A stretch of DNA of 64,000 nucleotides from assembly GCA_026003215.1 (NCBI GenBank), contig BPGV01000001.1, forward strand, positions 857,001-921,000, read 5' to 3'. This DNA is from Bacteroidia bacterium (GTDB lineage: Bacteria > Bacteroidota > Bacteroidia > SpSt-205). This document shows, in pieces, positions 42,905 through 51,619 of this stretch (the first letter of the stretch is position 1; each line of letters begins with the position of its first letter). A model generated the notes under the pieces. It had not been told where the DNA came from and searched no databases. It worked only from the letters and a program-made list of their open reading frames with translations. Made by a program: the position numbers and the translations under genes.

Positions 42905-43332
42905 AACCTTTGGGCTATTACCTAGTATTAGCAGGCATAGTATGGGCGCAAAGCACTTGCCGGCAGATTGTACCCATCTGCCGGGAGAAGTACATGGAGG
43001 ACTTTAGCTGGGATGGACGATATTGGAAAGCTGAGTTGTATAATGGTGAGACGACAGAGATCTATTACACCTTCTTTAGGGGATTACGGTACAGACTTAT
43101 TCCTTGTGGGCGTTCTACCACCCAGGCCTTTCCCCATCTGCGTATCTATAACGCTAATCGAGCGTTGGTGTTAGATACTCGTCAGCAAGGAGACCGTAGC
43201 TACTGGGATTTAGAACTAAGCAATACCCAGCTGCTCATTATAGAACTCTACTATCCCACAGGGGAGGGGTGTGCAGCCCTCCTAATAGGCCACCGCAGCG
43301 GCGAGACCCCAGAAGGGTGGAGCGCCCGTTAA
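42901..43332 (+). CDS. Exported protein of unknown function
   Basis: 143 residues with a signal peptide (MKPLGYYLVLAGIVWAQ). The mature part has four or five cysteines (STCRQIVPICREKY...IPCGRST...EGCAALL), suggesting disulfides, and many beta strands. No family recognised. ATGA-coupled to the preceding lipoprotein gene; probably one transcript with the YHS gene. Confidence 0.72.
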   Translation: MKPLGYYLVLAGIVWAQSTCRQIVPICREKYMEDFSWDGRYWKAELYNGETTEIYYTFFRGLRYRLIPCGRSTTQAFPHLRIYNANRALVLDTRQQGDRSYWDLELSNTQLLIIELYYPTGEGCAALLIGHRSGETPEGWSAR

Positions 43333-43336
43333 GGCG

Positions 43337-43344
43337 TACCTTTG
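43337..43344 (+). promoter_or_regulatory. -7 promoter box TACCTTTG for the NuoM-like gene
   Basis: Exact match 4 bases before the GTG at 43349. Confidence 0.65.
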
Positions 43345-43348
43345 TGCG

Positions 43349-44863
43349 GTGATTGCCTGGTGGATAGCTATACCTTTTCTTGGGGCCCTGATAGCAGGTA
43401 TATGGCCTCACCGTTGGACATGGCGCACCGTGGCCCTGCTCCAAACCAGCATAGGCTTATGGCTCACCTCCCTATACTTTCAACACGGCCTCTTAGAAGT
43501 TAACTATACCTACCATGCGTTGTCTTTTTCCCTGCCGTGGTGGGGCTTTCCGACCCCCGAAGGCTGGAATAGCCGTTATCATATTGCGCTATTCTTTGCT
43601 ACCGACGGCACCAGCCTATGGCTGGCTCACGCTATCACTATCGTAGGACTTATTTTGAGTTTTTGGTCCGAATGGCGCTTCTCCCAGGCTCGTCTGCAGA
43701 TTCCGGCTATCCTACTGGTGCAGGGGTTTGCTTTATGGACCATTTTTTCGTATGACCTGATAGCCTTTTATGTAGGCTTTGAAGCGGTGCTTTTCCCGAT
43801 GTACTACCTCATCCTCAGCCTTTCCCCGCCAGGTGAAGAAAGCCGCCGTACAGCGGCAGAGTTTTTGCTCTATACGCTCGTAGGGTCTATACCTATGCTG
43901 GCGGGCATCCTATATGGGGCCAGTGAGATGAGCCGTATGCACGGGATACCCTTCACCACAAACCTTATAGAATGGCTCAAATATCCCCTCCCCCCAGAGA
44001 CGCAGCTATGGGTATATGGGAGCTTTATCCTGGCCTTTTGGGTGAAGATAGGCCTTTTCCCGCTGCACGGGTGGGTGCTCAGTCTGTATAAGCATGTGCC
44101 TTTGCCGGTGGTGGTGCTATCCTCGGCCATCCTCACCAAGTTAGGAGGGATGGGGTGGCTGCGAGTCATGGGGGCCTTTCCGCAGGGGCACTTTCAGGTA
44201 GCCCCGTATGTGGGCGCCCTGGCTGTAATTTCTCTTTTAGGTGCAGGATTAGGGGCTTACTTCCAAAAGAGCTTGCGCACATGGCTAAGCTACAGCACCA
44301 TATCGCACTTGAGTCTTGTGGGCTTAGGCGTGGCGGCAACCAGCGCGCCCGGCGTAAGTGGCGCCGCATGGTATATGACTAATCATAGCCTCCTGGCCGC
44401 AGCGCATCTCCTCATCGTCAGCACCGTAATACGTACTACACAGACCGATGAAATCGCTGGGTTAGGCGGGCTCGCTCGAAGCATGCCTCAGCTCACCGCC
44501 CTATGGGTCTTAGTAGCGCTGGCCTCGGTAGGCCTGCCAGGACTAAGCCAGTTTCCTGGAGAACTGCTTGTCTTTACAGGAAGTTATGTTTCTTACATGC
44601 TACGCCGTGCGGTGTTCATTGCCGCTATCTTCAGTGTAGTGGTATCGGCGGCTTATACCCTGCCGGTGCTGCGGAAAGTACTCTTTGGGCCCTCAGAGAA
44701 AAACTACCCCGACCTTGCCCTTAGGGAAGTAGCCCCCCTGTGGTTCCTTGGAGGACTAATGATAGGGACAGGATTTATGGCCGCCCCTTTCCTTGAGGAG
44801 ATTCAACGCACCACGACGCCAATAGTGGAGGCTATCTTGTACCAGACGCTGGGGATACGCTAA
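43349..44863 (+). CDS. NuoM-like NADH:quinone oxidoreductase / antiporter subunit
   Basis: 504 residues from a GTG, about 14 hydrophobic segments. YVGFEAVLFPMYYLIL holds the conserved glutamate and AFWVKIGLFPLHGWVL the conserved lysine and proton-channel motif of NuoM/NdhD/MrpD proteins. NuoM length fits. No other complex I genes are adjacent, so it may belong to a split nuo operon, be an extra copy, or act in another ion-translocating complex. Ends in an intergenic hairpin region. Confidence 0.88.
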   Translation: MIAWWIAIPFLGALIAGIWPHRWTWRTVALLQTSIGLWLTSLYFQHGLLEVNYTYHALSFSLPWWGFPTPEGWNSRYHIALFFATDGTSLWLAHAITIVGLILSFWSEWRFSQARLQIPAILLVQGFALWTIFSYDLIAFYVGFEAVLFPMYYLILSLSPPGEESRRTAAEFLLYTLVGSIPMLAGILYGASEMSRMHGIPFTTNLIEWLKYPLPPETQLWVYGSFILAFWVKIGLFPLHGWVLSLYKHVPLPVVVLSSAILTKLGGMGWLRVMGAFPQGHFQVAPYVGALAVISLLGAGLGAYFQKSLRTWLSYSTISHLSLVGLGVAATSAPGVSGAAWYMTNHSLLAAAHLLIVSTVIRTTQTDEIAGLGGLARSMPQLTALWVLVALASVGLPGLSQFPGELLVFTGSYVSYMLRRAVFIAAIFSVVVSAAYTLPVLRKVLFGPSEKNYPDLALREVAPLWFLGGLMIGTGFMAAPFLEEIQRTTTPIVEAILYQTLGIR

Positions 44864-44910
44864 AAACAGACGCTGTATTTCCGTTTCCTTCCCCCCCCTA
44901 AGCATATATT

Positions 44911-44929
44911 CGGAAAGCTTTGCTTTCCG
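44911..44929. other. Intergenic hairpin CGGAAAGC-TTT-GCTTTCCG
   Basis: Perfect 8-bp stem with a 3-base loop between the convergent NuoM-like and beta-barrel genes. No T-run follows on either strand, so it is not a classic terminator; it may protect 3' ends. Confidence 0.5.
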
Positions 44930-44955
44930 CAGGGTAGTTAGCGGGGAAGACTTCT

Positions 44956-45657
44956 TTAGCGGCGCAAAAAGGGCATTTTTCTACTGAGGCCTATCAAAAG
45001 CTGGAAAGCAAACGGGGAGTTATGATTGAAAGCCAGGTCTATGGCGGTGCGCTGGGTCGGGCCCAGTCGGAGCTGTCCCCCAGCTCCCCACCCATAGCGG
45101 GGCTGCCTAACCTCTACTGAAGCAGGCGCATACAGAAACACCTCACCCCAGACACTGGCCCGCTTCCCTACCGCATGGGTATAGAAAACGGTACTGAAGA
45201 CTTGCCGGTAGGCGGAAAAATAACTGCCCACGAGGTTCAGAGTAAGGATACCCCGCCGAGTGATGCTATACTCCCCTAAAAGCCAAAGTTGCCCGCCGCC
45301 GGCGACCCCTTGGAGGGGAAGGTACCCCCAGGCAGCCCAGCCTAAGAAGAGCTTCTCGGTGTGGTAGGAGAGATGCTTGACAGAGAGAGCCAGAGTCGTC
45401 AGTGCGGGTGAAAAACCCAGGGTACCGAAGGCTTCCCACTGGGGGGTAAGACCCAGACGCGCTTGGACTACCATTTCTGGGGCGAAGTGGCTCGTCCAGA
45501 TAGGCTGGAAGCCACTTTCAACTTGAAGGGCGCCAGCTTCTACTACGACGGGACCGATGCCTTGCGTCGGACGATGGGTAGCAATCGGCGTAAGGTTCTG
45601 GGCATACAGCCCACTCATCCCTAAAAATAGATACAGCCATATCCACCGGTGTGTCAT
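44956..45657 (-). CDS. Outer membrane beta-barrel-like protein
   Basis: 233 residues with a signal peptide (MTHRWIWLYLFLGMSGLYAQ) and regular amphipathic strands (LQVESGFQPIWTSHF, WEAFGTLGFSPALTTLALSVKHL) ending FQLLIGLSRKMPFLRR, a typical barrel C-terminal region. Resembles small transporter/MetA-type barrels of Bacteroidota. ATGA overlap with the UbiA-like gene; likely last gene of the mqnE operon. Confidence 0.75.
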   Translation of the reverse strand: MTHRWIWLYLFLGMSGLYAQNLTPIATHRPTQGIGPVVVEAGALQVESGFQPIWTSHFAPEMVVQARLGLTPQWEAFGTLGFSPALTTLALSVKHLSYHTEKLFLGWAAWGYLPLQGVAGGGQLWLLGEYSITRRGILTLNLVGSYFSAYRQVFSTVFYTHAVGKRASVWGEVFLYAPASVEVRQPRYGWGAGGQLRLGPTQRTAIDLAFNHNSPFAFQLLIGLSRKMPFLRR

Positions 45658-46361
45658 AGTATAAGCCCCACTATTCCTTGGGCTATGAGGAGGAGGTCAT
45701 ACCCTATCACAGCGGTTTGACTGAAGAAAAAAGGCCAATAGCTCATAAATAGCCCTAAGGCAGCAGTAGCCCCCCCTACCGTTCTTAAAGGAAAAGGGGC
45801 GCCCCCAGCTACCACCGCATACACCCCAAGGCCCACCCGCATAAGCTTCACGGCAAAGGCACGCCCATACACGCGAGGAAGGGTAGGCAGCGTTTCGGTG
45901 TCCATAGAACTTACGTCAAATGGTAAAGTAAGCAAAGCCAAAAGGAGGCCTTGCATGCCATACAGCAGGGGGTCAGTTTTACCCGTGAAAGCGTACAGGC
46001 CTAAAAGCCAAGCGCCGCTGATGCTGAGCGGCTTGAGCCAGGGAGCAGGACGCAGATAGAAGGGGTAAGCAGCCGCTACCCCCGCAGCTATAAGGGCTGC
46101 CCAAGGTAGCCGCAAGCTTCCCTTTTGCCAAAGAAAGAAGCCCAGGCTGGCACACACAAGCGCACTCAATCCCTTAGCTGCACCTTCTGGTGCCCGAAGC
46201 GTAAAATACACCGCTGTCCCCACCAAGCCTACGAGCCCTAAGTCTGCCCCCTGCCAAGCTACCCCTAACAAACGGTGAAAAAATCCTACTTGGGCAGCAA
46301 AAGCTGCCCCGGAAATGAGGCTAAGGCCGAAGGCTTTTACCACAGCTTTACCCAAGACCAT
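45654..46361 (-). CDS. UbiA-like polytopic membrane protein
   Basis: 235 residues from the ATG at 46361 (MVLGKAVVKAFG). Seven or so hydrophobic segments and a loop LPFDVSSMDTETLPTLPRVYG that resembles the second aspartate motif of UbiA-type prenyltransferases. The first NDxxD motif is not seen, so activity is doubtful. In an operon with mqnA and mqnE it could be related to MqnP-type prenylation, but the missing motif argues against simple assignment. Overlaps the glycogen fusion gene by 25 bases. Confidence 0.65.
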   Translation of the reverse strand: MVLGKAVVKAFGLSLISGAAFAAQVGFFHRLLGVAWQGADLGLVGLVGTAVYFTLRAPEGAAKGLSALVCASLGFFLWQKGSLRLPWAALIAAGVAAAYPFYLRPAPWLKPLSISGAWLLGLYAFTGKTDPLLYGMQGLLLALLTLPFDVSSMDTETLPTLPRVYGRAFAVKLMRVGLGVYAVVAGGAPFPLRTVGGATAALGLFMSYWPFFFSQTAVIGYDLLLIAQGIVGLIL

Positions 46362-49300
46362 AGGCGCTCTTCGGTATAGGGGTCCCACGCATAGGCCCGC
46401 AAAGCATAATGATAGACCCCAGGCTCAGGAAGGATAACCTCAGCTTTGTAGCGATACCCTCCTACGGGCTGGAGAGGGAAACGCTCTACCTGCTCGCCGG
46501 CCCTTTCAAAGACCACCTCTACCTGCAGAGCTTCTGGGGGAAGGTCATCGGCAATGAGTTCTACCTCTATGCTAAAAGGCGCTCCGGCAAGGTACGAACG
46601 CTCTGCAAAAGGCGGAAGCTTGGCCTCTCGAAGCGTTAGCGAAGGCCAGCTTTGGGCTATCTTTTCTAATAAGGCCTGGCGCTTTTTACGTACTTCGGGT
46701 GAGAGGCGCTGGTAGCGTTGCCAGAGGGGGAGGTAGAGTTTTTCGCTATACTCGGTCAGCATGCGAGCAAGGGAGAAATGCGCTTGCACAAAAGTTTGGG
46801 CTTTTTGCATGCGAGCTATCCACTCGGTAGGCAATCCTTCGGGGTCACGGTGCAAATAACTGGGGAGCACTTCTTCTTGGAGGAGGTAGGTGAGCTGGAC
46901 AGCTTCCCAGGTATCGCGGATAGAGGGGTCATCGGACTGGCAGAGCGGCAAGGCCCATCCGCCGGCAGCTTCAGGAGCCACCTCCGCCCACCATCCATCT
47001 GGCACACTCACATGGAGCACACCATTGAGGCAGGCCTTCATACCACTGGTGCCACTGGCTTCCTGTCCAAATACAGGGAGATTGAGCCACACATCTACCC
47101 CTTGCACGAGGAGGCGCGCCAGCTGCATCTCGTACTCTGTCAGAAAAAGTACCCGTCCTCGATAGGGCGGTTCTAAGGCTTTTTGCCAGAGCATACGCAA
47201 AGCGGCTTTGCCGGCCTCATCGTTGGGGTGGGCCTTACCGGCTATGAGGAGGCGCACTGGAGCCTTATCTAAAAGCTCCCCTAACCCTTCGTAAGCCCAG
47301 AAAAGCGTGTGCCGCTTATATGTAGCGACACGCCGTGCAAACCCCAGGAGTAAAGTATCCTCATCCGTAGAAGCCAAAAACTCTTGGAAGGCACGTAGAT
47401 ACGCTACCGGCCAAGGTTGCCCACTTAGACGCCGCCGTAGATAGAGTAGAAGGTTTTTTTTGAGTAGCTGGTGGGTCTCCCAGAGTCGCTTCGCGCGGCT
47501 CCACTCGGGGGCTTGCCAGGTAGCTACATGCACACCGTTTGTGACCCCTTCTATGGGTACCTCAGGGGGAAGGTAGCCCGAATACAACGGAGCAAACATT
47601 TTTTGAGAGACCCGCTTATGGAGCTGGCTCACAGCGTTGGCACGAGCGCTGAAACGCAGGGCAAAGGCCGTAAGCGAAAACTTACCGGGGTCAGTGGGCA
47701 TTTCTCCCCACTGGAGGAAAGATTCCCAAGCGAGACGAAGTTCCTGTGTGACGATAGGACCTAAGTAAGGCCGCATAAGTTCAGGGGTAAAAGCATCATG
47801 CCCTGCTGGCACAGGGGTATGTGTCGTGAAAAGCGTCCGTGCGCGTACTTCTTCTATGGCGTCTGTAAGAGGATAGCCTGCTTGGCACAGCTTACGCAGG
47901 TGCGCCACGATATGAAAGGCGGGATGCCCCTCGTTGTAGTGGAAGAGCTCTACGGGTAGGGCCAAAGCCTCTATCAAGGCTTGGGCCCCAAAGCCTAATA
48001 ACAGTTCTTGTTTGAGGCGCAGCTCAGGCTCACCGGGATAAAGACGCTCCGTGAGGAGACGGACTTCAGGGGGATTTTCGACGAGGTCTGCATCTAAGAG
48101 GTAGAGGGGCACGCGTCCTACGTGGATACGCCATACTTTGAGATATACGGAGAGTTCGCCTATCTCTAAGTGGAGGCGGAGCCAACGGCCATCAGCTTGG
48201 CGCACCGGTTCTAAGGGGAGATCTGTGAAGCGTACGGGCACCCACTCAGCTATTTGTTCTCCTTCGGGACTGATTCGCTGGACAAAGTAGCCTCTGCGAT
48301 ATAAAAGCCCCATCCCGATGAGGGGATAGCCTTGGTCACTGGCCTCTTTGAGATAGTCGCCGGCCAATACCCCTAAACCGCCCGAGTAAAAAGGCAAACA
48401 CTTGGCCAGGCCGTATTCCATGCAGAGGTAAGCCACTCGGGGCACATCGGAGCGGGGGGACTGGGCCATATATGCTTGGAAGCGCTGAAGGGTCTGTCGT
48501 AGCCGTTGGAGGAAGCTGTCATCCGAAAGGAGGCGCTGGGTAGTCTCCGCCGAGAGACGATTGAGCAGCCAAACGGGGTTTTCGTGGGCTTCCCATCCCT
48601 CAGGGTCTATGGCCGCAAAAAGCTGTTGCACCTCCGGCGTCCAGCTCCACCAGAGGTTGTAAGCGAGCGTACGAAGCGGCCGAAGGGCCTCCGGCAGGTT
48701 GGGCGAGAAAAAGGCTCTATGCCAGACAAAAGGTTTAGGTGTCTCCGAAGGGGGCAAAGGCTGTCGATGCCAGAGACGGTTGTGGGCTTTGAGTCGGGCC
48801 AGTTCATACGCTTGCCCGTAAAAAGGCAGGAAGTGATGCCAGCGTGTTTTTTCCCCGAGGCGCAAGGCTTGCTGAGCGAGCGTAGCCCGCTCCACCGGCG
48901 TATAGCCCAACAAACGATGAAGCCACCGGTGGATGAATCTAACTGCCGTCGCTTCCGAGGGGTCTACGAGCGTGAGGGACTCCGGCAGCGGAGCCATGTG
49001 GGCCTGCATCCACGCCCCAAAACCCGAGCGCACCGAGGCTAAGGTCGGCACACCTAAGCCCAGGCTTTCTTGGGGAGTATAGCCCCAAGGCTCATACCGC
49101 GAAGGGAAGGCCGAAGCCTCCATCGCTGCCAACAGCGCATAATAGGGCACATTCAAGTGGCCATCCCGCCCTTCTAAATACACAGGGAGATAAGCGATAC
49201 GCAACGGCTCTTCCGGCCGGAGGTCCAACGCACGCAGAAGCTGGAGTAAGGGGTCTGAGTCGGGTAAAGCATGGCTTACCCATACGGAGGCAGAGTCAAG

Positions 49301-50317
49301 AGGGAGAGGGGCCCCCGCTTCGGCGGGCAAAGCCAGAATCACTTGCAGACGTTTCCCCCTAAAAGGATGCTGACGATATAAGCGAAGGGCCTCCAGGAGG
49401 AGGCGCGTGCCTTTATTTTCCAGCTCGGGACGGCCAGCATGGATGAGCCAGAAAGGCTCTTCTTCGGGGCCCCAGGCTTCATGCAGCTGACGAAGCCACG
49501 CCCGGGCGGCCTGCACAGGCAGATCTCGGGGCGGATCCCAGCCATTCGGGGTAAGGATATCTGCGGGATGCCCCAGATAATGGGCGGCTTCTCGGGAGGT
49601 AACCTCGCTTACGGTGGTGGTGGCGTCCGCATTTTGCCAAGCGGCCCGTTCCAAAGAGTGCTTCGCTGTGAGGCCTCGGCTTTTCAGCCACGCAGGGAGC
49701 TCTTCCAAAGGAATCAACTCACCCCCAGCGGCCCGCCCCGCTACCGTCGCATGCGTCGTAAAAAGCGTCGCCACCCTCGGTGCATGGTGCCGCAGGTACA
49801 AAACCCCTGCGCCTGTGAGCCACTCATGAAAGTGCGCTATGCCTTCCGTCTCTGCGCCGTAGTAAAAGTCCAGAAAACTCACCACTACCTGACCAGCCGC
49901 ATAGCCGAAAATAGCGGGCTCTATATAATCCCATTCTCCAAAAAGCGAGTCTACTCCGTACTGTTCCCACAACTCGGCGAATATTTGATTCTTTTGGGAG
50001 ATGAGCGGGTAAAAATCTACAAGGAGGGTAGGGATGCGCGCTTCCCTTATGTACCAATAACCGGCGTGGATGGTATAGCCATATTTTCGGTAGAAGTAGG
50101 TACGCCATTCAGAAAAGAGAGGGGGCGATTCTTCCCAAGTATCGGCGCGCTGAGGAAGGTACGGCCCTACGCAAAAGTAAGTGGGCCCTCCTTGTTGCTG
50201 AAGAAGAGGCGCTTTGCCTGTGAGCACGGTATGGATACCTCCCACTTTATGGGCTACCTCCCAGCTAATCTCAAAGAGAAGGTACGGCTGAGCTCGGCCC
50301 GAAGGAGAGACCTTCAT
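46337..50317 (-). CDS. Glycogen synthase (GT3-type) fused to alpha-glucan phosphorylase (GT35)
   Basis: 1326 residues from the ATG at 50317. Residues about 10-525 are a glycogen synthase of the eukaryote-like GT3 type (LFEISWEVAHKVGGIHTVL near 14-32, SRYEPWGYTPQESLG near 406-420). Residues about 530-1210 form an alpha-glucan phosphorylase of the DUF3417/TM1168 type (RTLAYNLWWSWTPE near 549; PLP-binding EASGTSGMK, K1094). The last 110 residues are a beta-sandwich. One polypeptide would thus both build and break glycogen. Start overlaps the mqnA stop (ATGA) yet has its own TACCTTTG box. Fusion may be known in some Bacteroidota. Confidence 0.9.
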   Translation of the reverse strand: MKVSPSGRAQPYLLFEISWEVAHKVGGIHTVLTGKAPLLQQQGGPTYFCVGPYLPQRADTWEESPPLFSEWRTYFYRKYGYTIHAGYWYIREARIPTLLVDFYPLISQKNQIFAELWEQYGVDSLFGEWDYIEPAIFGYAAGQVVVSFLDFYYGAETEGIAHFHEWLTGAGVLYLRHHAPRVATLFTTHATVAGRAAGGELIPLEELPAWLKSRGLTAKHSLERAAWQNADATTTVSEVTSREAAHYLGHPADILTPNGWDPPRDLPVQAARAWLRQLHEAWGPEEEPFWLIHAGRPELENKGTRLLLEALRLYRQHPFRGKRLQVILALPAEAGAPLPLDSASVWVSHALPDSDPLLQLLRALDLRPEEPLRIAYLPVYLEGRDGHLNVPYYALLAAMEASAFPSRYEPWGYTPQESLGLGVPTLASVRSGFGAWMQAHMAPLPESLTLVDPSEATAVRFIHRWLHRLLGYTPVERATLAQQALRLGEKTRWHHFLPFYGQAYELARLKAHNRLWHRQPLPPSETPKPFVWHRAFFSPNLPEALRPLRTLAYNLWWSWTPEVQQLFAAIDPEGWEAHENPVWLLNRLSAETTQRLLSDDSFLQRLRQTLQRFQAYMAQSPRSDVPRVAYLCMEYGLAKCLPFYSGGLGVLAGDYLKEASDQGYPLIGMGLLYRRGYFVQRISPEGEQIAEWVPVRFTDLPLEPVRQADGRWLRLHLEIGELSVYLKVWRIHVGRVPLYLLDADLVENPPEVRLLTERLYPGEPELRLKQELLLGFGAQALIEALALPVELFHYNEGHPAFHIVAHLRKLCQAGYPLTDAIEEVRARTLFTTHTPVPAGHDAFTPELMRPYLGPIVTQELRLAWESFLQWGEMPTDPGKFSLTAFALRFSARANAVSQLHKRVSQKMFAPLYSGYLPPEVPIEGVTNGVHVATWQAPEWSRAKRLWETHQLLKKNLLLYLRRRLSGQPWPVAYLRAFQEFLASTDEDTLLLGFARRVATYKRHTLFWAYEGLGELLDKAPVRLLIAGKAHPNDEAGKAALRMLWQKALEPPYRGRVLFLTEYEMQLARLLVQGVDVWLNLPVFGQEASGTSGMKACLNGVLHVSVPDGWWAEVAPEAAGGWALPLCQSDDPSIRDTWEAVQLTYLLQEEVLPSYLHRDPEGLPTEWIARMQKAQTFVQAHFSLARMLTEYSEKLYLPLWQRYQRLSPEVRKKRQALLEKIAQSWPSLTLREAKLPPFAERSYLAGAPFSIEVELIADDLPPEALQVEVVFERAGEQVERFPLQPVGGYRYKAEVILPEPGVYHYALRAYAWDPYTEERLWSWVKLW

Positions 50318-51030
50318 GGAGCAAAGGTAGGGGAAGCCCCATCCCCGAAGCACCGGTAGAGGCGCATCCACCATGCTACGCTTCTGTGGCCGAGGTAGTA
50401 GCGCAGACCCCGCCAGTACTCAAGCACCGCTTCGGGGGGAAAGCCATACCGGGTAGCGGCTTCATGGACCCAGCTCGTGGGAAAGGACCGTTTGTGCCAT
50501 AGCCGCAGTAGGCGCGTGCGCACCTTTGGCGAAGCGGCCCACCATACGGCATACACCACCGGCGAATAGCCCCCCTTCTGCAAAAGCTCTCCTACATCTA
50601 TGACATAAGGGAAAGCTTTGCGCAGCCGAAGCGCTTCATCCCCAATCACCAAGCGAGCCGAGTACGGGGTAAGGGCCCGAGAAAGAAGGGGCCGCGTGGG
50701 TAAAAGCCCCTTATACATAGCCCAGCGCAGCAGAACCACCGACGCCCGAGAACGCGGGTCAGTCTCTATGACTTGCCACATCGTAGGGGGACAACCGCTC
50801 ACCAATAAGACGCTTTGTACAGGTCCAGCACTGCCTATGCCCCAAGGCATAAGGTAGCCCGAAGCCTCAGCAGCTGCAGGCCCCGGCAGGAGTGCGGCGG
50901 CTACGCCCCCTCGCGTCCAGGCTTTCACCACCGCTGTCGGCTCCGCCAATACGACAAACCTATACCCTGCCTCCGCCAAAAGCCGCTGATAGGGATACGC
51001 ATTCAAAAAGTCAAAAAGGAGTATGGACAT
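50314..51030 (-). CDS. mqnA: Chorismate dehydratase, menaquinone biosynthesis (futalosine pathway)
   Basis: 238 residues. DFLNAYPY (the substrate loop), SVLLVS, VIGDEALR and a periplasmic-binding-protein-like two-lobe fold match MqnA. It dehydrates chorismate to 3-enolpyruvylbenzoate, the first step of the futalosine route. The stop overlaps the start of the glycogen fusion gene by ATGA. Overlaps the histidine phosphatase gene by 20 bases. Confidence 0.93.
   Translation of the reverse strand: MSILLFDFLNAYPYQRLLAEAGYRFVVLAEPTAVVKAWTRGGVAAALLPGPAAAEASGYLMPWGIGSAGPVQSVLLVSGCPPTMWQVIETDPRSRASVVLLRWAMYKGLLPTRPLLSRALTPYSARLVIGDEALRLRKAFPYVIDVGELLQKGGYSPVVYAVWWAASPKVRTRLLRLWHKRSFPTSWVHEAATRYGFPPEAVLEYWRGLRYYLGHRSVAWWMRLYRCFGDGASPTFAP
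50322..50329 (-). promoter_or_regulatory. -7 promoter box TACCTTTG, internal promoter for the glycogen fusion gene
   Basis: Exact match inside the end of mqnA, 4 bases before the ATG at 50317; lets glycogen enzymes be expressed apart from the mqn genes. Confidence 0.6.
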
Positions 51031-51619
51031 CGGCCCCTAAAACGCGCAGATAAAAAACACCTATCGGCAAGCGCACAAGCCAAGAAAGCTGCCCCCTTTT
51101 GTGATGAAAGCGACGGCTCTCGGCGGGAGGATACCCAAAAAGCGCACAAAAAAGCGTACGCAAAAGCTGCCCATGCGTGATAATCAGAAGGTTACCCGTA
51201 GGATAGAGTGTCGTAATCAAGCGCAGGCCCTCTTGGGCGCGCTGTAGGAGGTCGTTCCAGCTTTCGCCGCCGGGGGCCGCATAGCTGAGATCCCCTTGGG
51301 CCCAAGCTTCCTGTTGTGCATGAATGTAGGGCTCGGCTGTCTTGTAGGGTAGGCCTTCCCACTGGCCCCAGCCTATCTCATGGAAGTGGGGCAGCTGGAG
51401 GCAAGGCATGCCCTGCCGCTGGAAGGGTTCGGCGGTCTGGCGGGCCCGCAGCGCCGTACTGGTCACAATCGCCTGAAAGGGAATCTCCCGCAAACGCGCT
51501 GCCCAAGCCCTGGCCTGCGCCCACCCCTCCTCCGATAAACCTGTATCTACCCCCTGACCCAGGAGCCTCTCCCGCTCAGCTACTTCCCCGTGACGCAAAA
51601 AGAAAAGAAACTGACACAT
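51011..51619 (-). CDS. Histidine phosphatase family protein
   Basis: 202 residues. LRHGE near residue 9 (catalytic histidine) and ITHGQ (second histidine), with TSTALRARQTAEPF, define the phosphoglycerate mutase-like histidine phosphatase fold. Relatives include CobC/AlpP phosphatases and phosphoglycerate mutases; substrate unknown. Directly follows mqnE, one base apart, in the mqn operon. Confidence 0.9.
   Translation of the reverse strand: MCQFLFFLRHGEVAERERLLGQGVDTGLSEEGWAQARAWAARLREIPFQAIVTSTALRARQTAEPFQRQGMPCLQLPHFHEIGWGQWEGLPYKTAEPYIHAQQEAWAQGDLSYAAPGGESWNDLLQRAQEGLRLITTLYPTGNLLIITHGQLLRTLFCALFGYPPAESRRFHHKRGQLSWLVRLPIGVFYLRVLGADVHTPF

Noticed and set aside
49439-50359. 306-codon plus-strand ORF opposite the glycogen fusion gene
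   Set aside because: It is a shadow: the minus strand encodes conserved GT3 residues throughout, and the shadow protein has no recognisable family, signal or start context.
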